A stretch of DNA of 64,000 bases from Prevotellaceae bacterium UBA4332 (GTDB lineage: Bacteria; Bacteroidota; Bacteroidia; Bacteroidales; Bacteroidaceae), in assembly GCA_002394365.1 (NCBI GenBank), contig DGTQ01000006.1, positions 1 through 64,000 on the forward strand, read 5' to 3'. The notes beneath the pieces were generated by a model. That model was not told the DNA's origin. It did not search any database and saw only the letters and a program-made list of their open reading frames with translations. Positions 25,108 through 34,383 of the stretch are shown in pieces; position 1 is the stretch's first letter, and every line of letters begins with the position of its first letter. A program made the translations under genes and the position numbers.

Positions 25108-26462
25108 TGTCATTCGCAAGGAAACATAGGGAAACACTGCTGATAGTGCTGGGGGGCTTCGTCATCATGTCGGCTCTCAACACGATGATGGTGCTATGGA
25201 AGCCCGAACTCTTCACCAGCACGAAATACGGGGCATGGAGCCTCTTCTGGAATAACGGCGAATTCTCTGGCTTCGACACCTACACCTACATCGTCGTGTC
25301 CTCCTTCAGACCTGTCTATGTGCTTACCCGCCACCCCCTGCTTGCCATGATGATGTGGCCTCTCTATGCCATCAACGACCTACTGCGAGACGAGTTTCAC
25401 CTCAACTGCGCCATCTTCGTAGTGGCTGTGGTGTGGACACTGCTCGCCACCTGCTCCTGGACTCTCCTCTACAAGATTCTGCGCAGGCTGGTAGTCCTGC
25501 CCTGGCATGTAGCCCTGATGCTCACGCTGCTGTTCTTCTCCTTCTCCCACGTGATGATTATCACCTTCTTCCCCGACCACATGTCGCTCACCCTACCCCT
25601 GCTCCTGCTCACCATATACCTTGCTGGCAGGGCTATACAGCAGCAGCGCACCATGCCCCTGTGGCAATCGTTGCCCCTGGCGTTTCTGGCTACGGGGGTG
25701 ACCACCACCAGCATAGTAAAGACGGGACTGGCAGACCTCTTCACCCAGTGGGGCAGAAAACCCCTCGCCGACGTATGCCGCCACTTCCTCTGGTACATCA
25801 TACCCCTCGGCTTGCTCCTTGGCGCATACCACTACCAGATGCAGACCACCCAGAAGGACGAGAAGGCTTTTGCCGACAACATAGTGAGGAAGAAATCGGC
25901 AAAGGACAAGGCCTTCGCAAAGAGGATAGAGGCTGAGAAGGCGAAGCAGGCAAAGGTAAGGCAGCAGCAGATATTCGACAACCTCTTCGTAACCAATACC
26001 GAGTACTACATAGACCGCATGCCGTCACTCGTAGAGAACATCTTTGGCGAGGGGCTCATCCTGCACGCAGACTACACCCTTAAGGATGCCAACCGCGAGG
26101 GGCACCGCCCCGTCCTCGTGAGGTACAGCCACTGGTGGTACTACGCCGCAGAGGGCACCATCGTCCTGCTGTTTCTCCTCGGACTGTGGTGTGGCAGGCG
26201 CGAGCGCATAATGTGGATGGTATTCTCCATGTTCCTGTTTGACATGCTCATCCACGTGGGGCTCAATTTCGCCTCTGCCGATGTATATATCATGACTGCC
26301 CACTGGGCTTTCATCATACCGATAGCCTACGCCCACCTGCTCAAGAAGGCACACCGTCACAGCAAGACATTGACAGGCTGCCTGCTCTGCATCATAGCCT
26401 GCCTCGCCCTCTTCCTCTGGTGGCATAACCTCTCGCTTGTAGTTGATTATATGTTTACTTGA
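25104..26462 (+). CDS. Multi-pass membrane protein of glycan cluster (paralogue)
   Basis: 452 residues, starting MMSFARKHRETLL; the ATG at 25104 overlaps the previous stop. About nine membrane helices surround a Lys/Ala/Gln-rich predicted coiled-coil loop (~225-290). It aligns along its whole length with the upstream gene (RHPLLAMMMWP, VENIFGEGLILHADYTL, GLWCGRRERIMW) but has no repeat insertion near the C-terminus. The tandem pair implies duplication and divergence. Function unknown; its position between glycosyltransferases suggests glycan assembly in the inner membrane. Confidence 0.75.
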   Translation: MMSFARKHRETLLIVLGGFVIMSALNTMMVLWKPELFTSTKYGAWSLFWNNGEFSGFDTYTYIVVSSFRPVYVLTRHPLLAMMMWPLYAINDLLRDEFHLNCAIFVVAVVWTLLATCSWTLLYKILRRLVVLPWHVALMLTLLFFSFSHVMIITFFPDHMSLTLPLLLLTIYLAGRAIQQQRTMPLWQSLPLAFLATGVTTTSIVKTGLADLFTQWGRKPLADVCRHFLWYIIPLGLLLGAYHYQMQTTQKDEKAFADNIVRKKSAKDKAFAKRIEAEKAKQAKVRQQQIFDNLFVTNTEYYIDRMPSLVENIFGEGLILHADYTLKDANREGHRPVLVRYSHWWYYAAEGTIVLLFLLGLWCGRRERIMWMVFSMFLFDMLIHVGLNFASADVYIMTAHWAFIIPIAYAHLLKKAHRHSKTLTGCLLCIIACLALFLWWHNLSLVVDYMFT

Positions 26463-26467
26463 AGAGA

Positions 26468-27562
26468 ATGACACGTGTGTTTCACATAATATCCAGACTT
26501 GACGTTGGTGGCGCTGAGAGTGTCGCCATCAATATAGCGAGACATCAGGGCAAGGATGTGGAGCAGCACATCGTGGAGCTGCAACGGGGCTGTTCTCCTT
26601 TCACCACGTCATTGATACGTGACCTGGAGCAGGCACACATACCCTGTCATCGCTCCTGCCTGCCCGTGAAATGGCACATGCACTATTATGCCGACCGTCT
26701 GGTGTCGCTGCTCTTTCCTCTGCGCCTGCTATGGCTATGGCTGAGGTATCGCCCAGACATCATACACTCTCATACCGAGATGCCTGACATGGCTGTATGG
26801 TGGGGGCTAAGGGTCTTTCCCTTTATAAGGGTCAGGGTGGTTCGCACCATCCACAATACTCGCCTCTGGAGCGGCATGGGCTTTATAGGGCGGCGAGTGG
26901 AGCGATTCATGCAGTCTCGCAATGCCAACATCGCCATATCAGAGGGGGTTCAACGGGCTTATGTGGCTGAATATGGAGGCACTCCTCCCCCCATTATATA
27001 TAATGGTGTAAGGGTGCCTGCCCTCAGACTTCCCGTGCGCTCTCTCCATAATCCCGTCCACATCCTGTTTGCTGGGCGTTTTGAGCAACAGAAGGGTATC
27101 GACACTCTCTGCGACATCATCTGCCAGTTGCAGGATGACGACAGGTATTTCTTCCACGTTCATGGCAGCGGCAGACTGCAGACTGTGGTTGACAGCCGAC
27201 TGAGGGGGCTACGTAATGTGGAGACTGGTGCTCCGATAGCTAATCTTGCCGATAAAATGGGGGATTTTGACTATCTTATCATGCCCTCCCTGCATGAGGG
27301 ACTGAGCATCCTGGCTATCGAGGCTTCTATGAATGGCTTGCCACTGATGATAAACCATTGTGCAGGGCTTTCCGACACCTTGCCCCCCGACTGGCCGCTG
27401 GCTGTCAACAACAACGACCTCGCTGGGTGGCTGCATCTCTTTAATGACGTGCTGCCTACTGCCGACAGGGCTTCGCTCATCACGCAGGCACGCTCCTTCG
27501 CAGAACGACGCTTTGCCCTGACCACCATGCAGACAGAATATGTAAAACTATACACAACATGA
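26468..27562 (+). CDS. Glycosyltransferase family 4
   Basis: 364-residue GT-B protein beginning MTRVFHIISRLDVGGAESVA, the classic N-terminal GT4 phrase. The C-terminal domain has FAGRFEQQKGIDTLCDII and LIMPSLHEGLSILAIEASMNGLPLMI. Its position among glycosyltransferases and a flippase supports surface-glycan assembly. The ATG at 26468 is preferred over a TTG at 26459 that overlaps the previous gene. It overlaps the next gene by 4 bp. Confidence 0.93.
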   Translation: MTRVFHIISRLDVGGAESVAINIARHQGKDVEQHIVELQRGCSPFTTSLIRDLEQAHIPCHRSCLPVKWHMHYYADRLVSLLFPLRLLWLWLRYRPDIIHSHTEMPDMAVWWGLRVFPFIRVRVVRTIHNTRLWSGMGFIGRRVERFMQSRNANIAISEGVQRAYVAEYGGTPPPIIYNGVRVPALRLPVRSLHNPVHILFAGRFEQQKGIDTLCDIICQLQDDDRYFFHVHGSGRLQTVVDSRLRGLRNVETGAPIANLADKMGDFDYLIMPSLHEGLSILAIEASMNGLPLMINHCAGLSDTLPPDWPLAVNNNDLAGWLHLFNDVLPTADRASLITQARSFAERRFALTTMQTEYVKLYTT

Positions 27563-28497
27563 GCATCACCATCCTCATACCCATCTATGGCGTGGAGCAG
27601 TACATAGCCCAGTGTGCCGAGGCGCTCTTCAGCCAGACGTATCAAGACATAGACTATGTCTTCTGCAACGACTGCACCCCCGACCGCAGCATCGCGGTAT
27701 TGCAGGAGGTCGTTGAGCGCTACCCCAATCGCAAGCCCCGCGTCAGGATAATCAGCAACGAAACGAACAAGGGCATAGGCTACACACGCAAAAGGCTCAT
27801 CGACGAGGTGCATGGCGAAGCCTTCTTCTTTGCAGACAGCGACGACGTGCTCCCTGCGAATGCAATGGAAGTGCTCGCAGGACGGATGCAGGAGACGGAT
27901 GCCGACATAGTGGAGGGAGCCTACCGTGAGTATCATGATGGCAAACTCGGTGAGCCATGCCTGCCCAGCCATGACGATGCCGACTCATATTTCAGCAAGG
28001 CGCTCTGCCAGAACATCATCCAGCTTCGAGTGTGGGGCAAGCTCTTCAAGGCGAGCGTCATAGCCAGAGTGCCCTCCCTATTCCTTGAGGGCATCGACTA
28101 TGCCGAGGATGTCTGTGCCACCTCCCGCCTGGTAGCCGTAGCCTCCCGCGCCTGGACCGACGAGGTAGTCTACTGGTATCGCACAGACAACACAGCCTCC
28201 TACACCAAGAACATATCGCAAAAAAATATCCTCTCCTACTTCCGCGCCATGAGAGAGGTGTTGCGCTTCTACCACATGCGTGGCCATCTGCCACTGAGCG
28301 TCGAGATAGGCATGCTCAACTGCTATCGCGAGTGCCGCAAGTCTGGTGTGCCCCTCAGCGAGGCAGATGCCATCTTGCAGTATTACCCTGAGCACCTCAG
28401 CGCCAAGCTCCTCTACTCCCTCTTGCACAGCAATGCAGTGCCCCTCCCTATCTCCGACCTGCTCTATCGCATAGTCAGGGGGGTGGCAGTATTATAA
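27559..28497 (+). CDS. Glycosyltransferase family 2
   Basis: 312-residue GT-A type enzyme. It begins MSITILIPIYGVEQYIAQC, then DIDYVFCNDCTPDRSIAVL and the metal-binding region FFADSDDVLPANAMEVL (DxD-like DSDD). It probably adds a sugar to the growing glycan on the cytoplasmic side. The acceptor cannot be predicted from sequence. It is the last gene of the tightly overlapping run 20550-28497. Confidence 0.93.
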   Translation: MSITILIPIYGVEQYIAQCAEALFSQTYQDIDYVFCNDCTPDRSIAVLQEVVERYPNRKPRVRIISNETNKGIGYTRKRLIDEVHGEAFFFADSDDVLPANAMEVLAGRMQETDADIVEGAYREYHDGKLGEPCLPSHDDADSYFSKALCQNIIQLRVWGKLFKASVIARVPSLFLEGIDYAEDVCATSRLVAVASRAWTDEVVYWYRTDNTASYTKNISQKNILSYFRAMREVLRFYHMRGHLPLSVEIGMLNCYRECRKSGVPLSEADAILQYYPEHLSAKLLYSLLHSNAVPLPISDLLYRIVRGVAVL

Positions 28498-28654
28498 TTC
28501 ACAGTTCACAATTCACAGTCTTTCAACACTCCGCTCGGCTCTGCCGCTTGCAACAAGCAAGAACCCTCCGCTCCTCCCCTTCTTTGCAAGCAAAGCCAAC
28601 AAGTTGGAGCGGGGGAAGGTCAGGGAGAGGTCTCATTCTTCATTAAAATAACAA
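28498..28654. repeat. Mosaic repeat spacer before the flippase
   Basis: Contains 'cacagttcacaattcaca', CTCCGCTCGGCTCTGCCGC, CTTGCAACAAGCAAG, CTTTGCAAGCAAAG and CCAACAAGTTGGAGCGG modules, then GGGAGAGGTCTC. No gene and no clear promoter. Confidence 0.65.
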
Positions 28655-30109
28655 ATGCCAGAAACATCACTAAAAGAACGCACAGCCAAGGGGCTCTTCT
28701 GGGGCGCCATGAACAGTGGCACCACCCAGGTGCTCAACCTCGTCATCGGCATCTTCCTTGCCCGATTGCTGTCACCAGAGGCTTACGGCATAGTGGGCGT
28801 GCTCGCTATCTTTGTAGCCATAGCAGGCGACCTGCAGAGTGCAGGCTTCACCCAGGCACTCATAAACATCCGTCGCCCTGCCCCACGCGACTACAACAGC
28901 GTCTTCTCCTTCAATGTGCTGATGTCCTTTATCATCTATGCCCTGCTCTTTCTCTCAGCCCCCCTCATAGCCTGTTTCTTCCGTCAGCCCTGCCTCGTGA
29001 GCGTGTCCCGAGTGCTGTTTCTCACCTTCTTCATCTCCTCCCTCGGCATAGCCCACGGAGGCTACATGATAAAAAACATGATGAACAAGGAGATAGCCAT
29101 CATCGGAGCCCTCGCCCTCGTCTGCTCAGGTGCCACAGGCATCACCCTCGCCCTGCTCGGCTTCTCCTACTGGTCGCTGGTGTGGCAACAGATAGCCTAT
29201 ATCTGCGTCATCAACCTGGGGCGCTACTATTACGTAAAAGAATGGCGCCCACGCCTCACCCTCGACTTCGCCCCCGTAAGGCAGATGGCACCCTTTGCCC
29301 TCAGGATACTCGTAACAAAGATTATCAATACCACCTCCAACAATATTCTTACCGTCATCTTCGGCAGACTCTTCCCCATACGTCAGGTGGGCAACTACTC
29401 GCAGGCGTTCAAGTGGGACACCATGGCAAACTCCCTCATCGCCAACACCGTGGGGCAGCTTGCCCAGCCCGTGCTCGTGGAGAGCAGAAATAACGGCAAC
29501 GGAAACAATAACGGCAACCATGTTTACCGCAAGATGATACGCTTCACGGCATTTCTCTCCATGCCCCTCATGCTGGGCTTGTCGCTCGTGGCGCGAGAGT
29601 TCATCCTCGTCACCATCGGCAGTGCGTGGCTGGGGTGCGTACCCCTCCTTCAGGTGCTCTGCGTGGGTGGAGCCTTCATGCCCCTTCACACCATGTACCA
29701 GAATCTCGCCATCAGCAGTGGCAGGAGCGACCTCTTCATGTGGCTCAACATAGCCCAGATAGTCCTGCAGACAGTCATCATCCTTGCCTTTGCGCCCTAT
29801 GGCATGCACGTCATGGTCACAGCCTATTCCCTCTTCATCATCCTCTGGCTCCTGCCCTGGCATTTCTACACAGGTCGCCTCATAGGCTATCGCTGGCTCG
29901 ATGCCGTCAGGGACGTAGTTCCCTTCCTCGCAGTAGCCGCAATCACCATGGCGGCAACCTATTTTGCCACCCTCGCCATAGAAAACATCTACCTCCTGCT
30001 CCCTGCAAGGATTCTCCTTGCCGCCATCATCTACTACGCCCTCATGAAACTCTTTGGCGCACAGATAATGAAGGAGTGCGAGAGGTTTCTGCTCAAAAGA
30101 AAACTATAG
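28655..30109 (+). CDS. Oligosaccharide flippase (Wzx-like, MATE/MVF superfamily)
   Basis: 484-residue membrane protein with 12-14 helices. Its family pattern includes KGLFWGAMNSGTTQVLNLVIG, FLARLLSPEAYGIVGV, SAGFTQALINIRR, and FGRLFPIRQVGNYSQAFK. It is expected to move lipid-linked glycan repeat units across the inner membrane. It converges with licD, the two coding ends overlapping by 6 bp. Confidence 0.92.
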   Translation: MPETSLKERTAKGLFWGAMNSGTTQVLNLVIGIFLARLLSPEAYGIVGVLAIFVAIAGDLQSAGFTQALINIRRPAPRDYNSVFSFNVLMSFIIYALLFLSAPLIACFFRQPCLVSVSRVLFLTFFISSLGIAHGGYMIKNMMNKEIAIIGALALVCSGATGITLALLGFSYWSLVWQQIAYICVINLGRYYYVKEWRPRLTLDFAPVRQMAPFALRILVTKIINTTSNNILTVIFGRLFPIRQVGNYSQAFKWDTMANSLIANTVGQLAQPVLVESRNNGNGNNNGNHVYRKMIRFTAFLSMPLMLGLSLVAREFILVTIGSAWLGCVPLLQVLCVGGAFMPLHTMYQNLAISSGRSDLFMWLNIAQIVLQTVIILAFAPYGMHVMVTAYSLFIILWLLPWHFYTGRLIGYRWLDAVRDVVPFLAVAAITMAATYFATLAIENIYLLLPARILLAAIIYYALMKLFGAQIMKECERFLLKRKL

Positions 30110-30943
30110 TGGGAAACCCTCTGGTATTACTCTCTCGTCAAAATTAAGGTATCGGTGCTTGTGTTCCGACACCCTTTTCTCCACAGGTGGCAAGGTCATG
30201 TAGTCACCATACAAGCACGTCAGGTAACCGTCATAATCACGTGGAATCTTCACCGTAGTGTCGGCAAAAGGATAATCTATCACGTCCTCAAACCATTCAC
30301 GTTTGAATATCTTTCCTGCCCACTGCGTCACGCACACAGTCTTGTTTCCGTCAAATCCGCTGTACCACGCCTGGTAGTCGAGAAAACGCCTCAGCATCAC
30401 TCCCCTCAGCGGTCTCGTGAGGAGCACCTGTAGCTTATACATAGCCCTCTCCATGTCTCCCCCCGCCATGTCTCTCCACAGGTCGGTAGTCCTTATGTTG
30501 CTTACCGTCTTCAGGTAGTTGTAGAATTTCTTCTGACTGCGCCTCTGTATAGCTGTCAACTCCTCGTCACTGCAACTGAAGTTATCCAGAGCAAACACAT
30601 CCACATACACCCCCATGAGGAAAGGAAACTCCTCCTCCTCCCATAGCGTGGTATTCATGTCCGACACCTTGGCAAAAGGCAGGTAATACCCCTTGTCACG
30701 CAGAGAGAGCACGTCAAACCCCAGCCTTTGCGCCTCCCCTTTCAGGTCAAGCAGCCTCTCGTAGTCAGCCCTCGGCATGTATATGTCTATGTCGTCATCC
30801 CAGGGGATGAAATTCTTGTGGCGCACAGCCCCCAGCACCGTTCCCCCGCAGGCTATGTACCTCAGGTTGTGGCTCTCGAGAAAATCCACCGTAAACTTAA
30901 ATACGTGCAGTATCTGCGCCTTGAAGCGTTCGTCAAAATTCAT
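30104..30943 (-). CDS. licD: LicD family phosphotransferase
   Basis: 279-residue LicD/fukutin-type enzyme. The signature YIACGGTVLGAVRHKNFIPWDDDIDIYMPRADYERLL carries the metal-binding DDDID motif. Characterised relatives transfer phosphocholine (LicD) or ribitol phosphate (fukutin/FKRP) from CDP donors to glycans. The cytidylyltransferase two genes upstream could supply a CDP-polyol such as CDP-glycerol; that link is inference. It is 12 bp from the asparagine-synthase-like gene on the same strand. Confidence 0.9.
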   Translation of the reverse strand: MNFDERFKAQILHVFKFTVDFLESHNLRYIACGGTVLGAVRHKNFIPWDDDIDIYMPRADYERLLDLKGEAQRLGFDVLSLRDKGYYLPFAKVSDMNTTLWEEEEFPFLMGVYVDVFALDNFSCSDEELTAIQRRSQKKFYNYLKTVSNIRTTDLWRDMAGGDMERAMYKLQVLLTRPLRGVMLRRFLDYQAWYSGFDGNKTVCVTQWAGKIFKREWFEDVIDYPFADTTVKIPRDYDGYLTCLYGDYMTLPPVEKRVSEHKHRYLNFDERVIPEGFPL

Positions 30944-30955
30944 ATCTTCTTTGGC

Positions 30956-31996
30956 TCAAATCATATCGAGGAATTTCTCAGCACACCACAACTGCCACTT
31001 CTGGTTGCCCGTCAGTCTATCCATCGGGATGTCCTTGCGGAACTCAGGACGCTTAGGTCCCTCCCAGTCCCTGAACACAGCATCCACAGGTCGAGGCATA
31101 GGTATCTTGAAAGGTATCTCCATGTCAGGATACTTCATGGCATACAATCCCCTCACCAGATACTTCGGCTCGCCGCCCCTCACCCTCTCCATGTTCAGCG
31201 GCTCAGCCATCACGAGCCTTGCGTAAGGGTCGTAATAAGGCATCCACGCAGCCCCGAAGGCGTTCAGGTAAGAACTGCTGCTCTCTATGGCAAACACCTC
31301 GTCCATAAACCTCATGTAGTCTATGCCATCCCTGCCCCTGCGATATTTCTCATACAGGTCCATCTGGCTGACGGGCTTGCTCAGCACCAGCTCAGGGTCG
31401 AGGAAGGTATATCTCTTCACAAACGCATCAAACGTCCACTGAGGAGAAATCAGCTTGTCCATACCCCCGAAGATGAGGTCGGCACTCTCGCCCACAATCA
31501 TCAGCTCCACCCCGTCAGCCTTAGCCCTCTCGGCAGCCTTGTATATCTGCGGCTCTATCGAGTGAACAGGAGCAAACTTATGCCTCATCACTATGGGAGT
31601 GTACTTCTCGTAATCCTCCATAGTAATATCTATCAGGTGGTGGTTCAGGTGCAGTTTCTCGCAATACCTCTTAGCCCTCTCAACGTCGGCATCAAACTCT
31701 CCCGATACCGAGTTGAAAGTGTAGGCATGACTGCCAGGCTTCAGGTAGGCAGCAAGGTTGGCACTATCCATGCCCCCCGACAGCAATATACCTATGCTGT
31801 CATACCTGGCATACAGCTCGTCAAACTGCCTCTGTATCTCCCTGTCTATCTCCTCCGAAGTCCACACGGGAACTCTCTCCCCCTCCCCTATGGGCAGGAT
31901 GTTCTTGTGCTGAAAGCCCTCAGCAAAATCCACTCCGTCCTTCCATATATAGCGGAAGGCAATGTAAGAACTCAAGCAAAAATCTCTGTCAGTCAT
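30956..31996 (-). CDS. Asparagine synthase-like ATP-dependent amidotransferase (no glutaminase domain)
   Basis: 346 residues that match only the C-terminal synthetase half of AsnB, with the PP-loop SGGMDSANLAAYL near residue 74 and GESADLIFGGMDKL. The N-terminal class-II glutaminase domain with its catalytic Cys2 is missing. It therefore either uses free ammonia or amines, or works with a separate partner. Such stand-alone domains occur in surface-glycan loci. Placed between licD and the tagD-like gene, it may modify the same polyol-phosphate or sugar; this is inference. Confidence 0.82.
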   Translation of the reverse strand: MTDRDFCLSSYIAFRYIWKDGVDFAEGFQHKNILPIGEGERVPVWTSEEIDREIQRQFDELYARYDSIGILLSGGMDSANLAAYLKPGSHAYTFNSVSGEFDADVERAKRYCEKLHLNHHLIDITMEDYEKYTPIVMRHKFAPVHSIEPQIYKAAERAKADGVELMIVGESADLIFGGMDKLISPQWTFDAFVKRYTFLDPELVLSKPVSQMDLYEKYRRGRDGIDYMRFMDEVFAIESSSSYLNAFGAAWMPYYDPYARLVMAEPLNMERVRGGEPKYLVRGLYAMKYPDMEIPFKIPMPRPVDAVFRDWEGPKRPEFRKDIPMDRLTGNQKWQLWCAEKFLDMI

Positions 31997-32177
31997 ACTT
32001 ATTTACAGTTCATAGTTCACAATTCACAGTTCACAGTCTTTCAACTCTCCGCTCCAACTTGTTGGCTTGCCAGAGCAAGAACTGTCTCTCAACTCTCCGC
32101 TCTCAACTGTCTCTAAACTCTAAACTCTCAACCCTCAACTCTCCGCTCCTCCCCTTGGGGGAGGTAAGGGAGGGGTC
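31997..32177. repeat. Mosaic repeat spacer
   Basis: Dense 'cagttcaca' and 'caactctc' simple repeats, CCAACTTGTTGG + CTTGCCAGAGCAAG (32050-32080), and CCCCTTGGGGGAGG near the tagD-like stop. No gene. Confidence 0.6.
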
Positions 32178-32612
32178 TCACTTCACATCATCAAGAATAT
32201 GCTTCCTCACAGCCTTCAGCGCCTCGTTAATCTTTGTCGAGGAAACACCCTTCGTATATGGGAAGTACACTATCTTTATGCCAGCCTCCTCAAACTCCTT
32301 CTCGTAAGCCTGCCATTTCTCCGTGCCATACCAGTCGTCGCCCACGAAGAGCATCTTCGCCCCCAGTTTCTTGCAGGCAGTCAGCTTGTCCATGTCATAC
32401 TGAGGCACGGCAGCATCCACATACTTACAGCTGCGCACAATCTCTATCCTGTCCTCAAACGGTATCATAGACTGCTTGCCCTTGTAAGCCACGAGTTCGT
32501 CCACCGTAACCCCCACAATCAGTTTGTCGCACATTCCCTTGGCGTTCTTCAGCAAGTTGAGGTGCCCAATGTGAAAGAGGTCATAAACCCCCGTCGTATA
32601 ACCTATTACCAT
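32178..32612 (-). CDS. Glycerol-3-phosphate cytidylyltransferase-like protein (TagD family)
   Basis: 144-residue nucleotidyltransferase. The motifs YTTGVYDLFHIGHLNLL (HxGH) and the C-terminal YTKGVSSTKI (counterpart of RTEGISTT) match TagD/GCT proteins, which make CDP-glycerol from CTP and glycerol-3-phosphate. Related enzymes use other substrates, so specificity is not certain. It is first of a minus-strand trio with the asparagine-synthase-like and licD genes, though 181 bp of repeats separate it from the former. Confidence 0.85.
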   Translation of the reverse strand: MVIGYTTGVYDLFHIGHLNLLKNAKGMCDKLIVGVTVDELVAYKGKQSMIPFEDRIEIVRSCKYVDAAVPQYDMDKLTACKKLGAKMLFVGDDWYGTEKWQAYEKEFEEAGIKIVYFPYTKGVSSTKINEALKAVRKHILDDVK

Positions 32613-32811
32613 ATTCTTATTAAGTTCTTGCGCTCCGTAGGTGCTCAGGCGAGCAAGCTCGGAGTCCCAGTTATAAGTTACCAGTTATTTTAATTACTAA
32701 TTGCTAATTCTTGCACTCCCCTTTACTCCTCCTTACTCCCTTTTACTCCTAATTTTCCGCACAAAATTACAAAAAAAACTTGAAACTCTTCATACTTTAT
32801 ACTTTTTTTAC
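32613..32811. repeat. Repeat-rich spacer upstream of ssrA
   Basis: Contains the hairpin module TTCTTGCGCTCCGTAGGTGC with GAGCAAGCTCGGAG (32626-32663). A run of ACTCC-based simple repeats (CTCCTTACTCCC, 32713-32752) follows, then A/T-rich DNA. No gene. Confidence 0.6.
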
Positions 32812-32819
32812 TAACTTTG
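32812..32819 (+). promoter_or_regulatory. Promoter -7 box of ssrA
   Basis: TAACTTTG, 21 bp before the 5' end of the mature tmRNA. The upstream element is not clear. Confidence 0.65.
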
Positions 32820-32839
32820 CACCCCGATACCGACCCAAT

Positions 32840-33240
32840 GGGGCTGCCTGGATTTGACAGCGGACTGAAATGGTATGTAAGCATGCGGAGCTACGACTGT
32901 GGGCTCCATAATCTCTTCGGTCAACAATTTAATTGGCGAAAACAACTACGCTCTCGCTGCCTAACCGAAGTACAGTAGGTTACTGGCTTAATTCCCTTAC
33001 AAGGTGAGGGAACGAGACATCGCTCAGAGCCCCTCTCCCCGAGGCTTCCTGACTATAGCGGTGCAGAAATATCGGGGATAGCGTGGAGTGAGCCTCGCTC
33101 TCTGCGCGAAGTTCTTGAGGCTAAGGTTGCGACCCAGGTGGCTTGGGTCTTGTCGCAGCACGAAAACCAAAGCCAAGATAAGCATGTAGAAAGCATATTG
33201 CTTCACCGTTTGGACGGGAGTTCGATTCTCCCCAGCTCCA
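32840..33240 (+). ncRNA. ssrA: Transfer-messenger RNA
   Basis: Rescues stalled ribosomes. The 5' end GGGGCTG pairs with CAGCTCC at 33233-33239 to form the tRNA-like acceptor stem with one G-U pair. A33240 is the discriminator and CCA is not encoded. The T-arm GGGAGTTCGATTCTCCC precedes it. The tag frame GGC GAA AAC AAC TAC GCT CTC GCT GCC TAA (32935-32964) encodes GENNYALAA, the Bacteroidetes-type degradation tag. The length of about 400 nt is normal. Its 3' end borders an accessory module. Confidence 0.96.
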
Positions 33241-33243
33241 CTT

Positions 33244-34383
33244 TTATTTTGCTCCCTTCCTCCTGTTACACTCCCGACAGAGCATCTGGCAGTTTTCTAC
33301 TACCGTTCTGCCCCCGTCTCGCCAGGGAGTAATGTGGTCACCCTCCATAAACTCGTAGTCGAACTCCTTGCCACAGATTGGGCACACGTGCCCCTGCTTC
33401 TCCCATACCGCAAGTTTTATGTCCTCAGGGAAGGCACGCAGGTCAAGATAGTGCTCGTCGCCTGTCAATACATAGGGTATTATGCCCTGCTGCCTCTGTA
33501 TCTCGCTGTCTCGCATCAAGGCTGAAATGCGCTTGCCCAGCTCAGCCGTATTGAGCGTCTCCTTTCCGTATTTGTCATAGAAGTAAGCCCAGTCCAGTCC
33601 CTTCATTATCTTGCGAAACTTCTTCATGTCGAAGTTTGTTATCGCCCAGTTCAGCACCGTCTGGAAATAGCTCCACAGGTTGTTGGCGTTAGGGTCATGC
33701 TGGTGGTCAGCCATGTATTGCACAGCACTCATTCTGTGTCCCTCCCTCGTCTCGTGCTCAGCCATCCATTCCAGAGCCTTCTTCAGAAAGTCCTGACGTA
33801 TGGGCGTGCCATTCACCAGGTCTTTGCCCAAACGGTATGCCCCGCAGTTGCTTTTTGAGAAATGCCTCTTGGCGTCCGTCACAAACGGACCAGCATACAC
33901 GGCGTTGTTTATCTCCTGCTCGTTCAGGGGCTTGCCAGCTATGTTGATGGTCTGAAACCAGTTGAGCTTCTCCGAAGCCTTGCCCTCGCACACATATACC
34001 GTCAGCTTGTAGTCCAGTATGCGCTTCTGTATGTCCTCTGGCTGGTTGAAGAAGTTCTTAAAGTCGTAGGAGAATTTGCCTGCCACGTATTCGCACAAGG
34101 AGAGAGTGCGTTGCTGACCGTCCATCACCTCGTATGGACACTCGGCATCCTCGCTTCTCTTCACCCAATACATCACGTTCAGCGGATAGCCGTTGAGCAC
34201 AGTCGTTATCACAGCCTGTTGCTCTTTTTCGTTATAGATAAACTCACGCTGGTAAGGCGGGCGTATGTCCAGCAGTCCGTCATATCCCCTTACTCCCTGC
34301 TCGTCGTTATTGATGTAGCCTTTGGTTATCTCGCCAACGCTTACCTCAATCTGCTTAATCGTCATCTTTTCGTTTTCCATCAT
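33244..34383 (-). CDS. DUF262 and HNH endonuclease domain protein (GmrSD-like)
   Basis: 379 residues. The N-terminal DUF262 (ParB-like) domain shows RPPYQREFIYNEKEQQ, VMDGQQRTLSLC and IAGKPLNEQEINNAVY; in GmrSD/SspE-type proteins this fold binds and hydrolyses nucleotides. The C-terminal HNH nuclease has CPICG, a histidine in GDHITPW, and CRECNRRKG, with paired zinc-binding CxxC motifs. Such proteins act as modification-dependent or modification-inhibited restriction enzymes. It overlaps the methyltransferase gene by 4 bp, so it is plausibly its restriction partner. The stop codon is four bases from the end of ssrA. Confidence 0.88.
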   Translation of the reverse strand: MMENEKMTIKQIEVSVGEITKGYINNDEQGVRGYDGLLDIRPPYQREFIYNEKEQQAVITTVLNGYPLNVMYWVKRSEDAECPYEVMDGQQRTLSLCEYVAGKFSYDFKNFFNQPEDIQKRILDYKLTVYVCEGKASEKLNWFQTINIAGKPLNEQEINNAVYAGPFVTDAKRHFSKSNCGAYRLGKDLVNGTPIRQDFLKKALEWMAEHETREGHRMSAVQYMADHQHDPNANNLWSYFQTVLNWAITNFDMKKFRKIMKGLDWAYFYDKYGKETLNTAELGKRISALMRDSEIQRQQGIIPYVLTGDEHYLDLRAFPEDIKLAVWEKQGHVCPICGKEFDYEFMEGDHITPWRDGGRTVVENCQMLCRECNRRKGAK

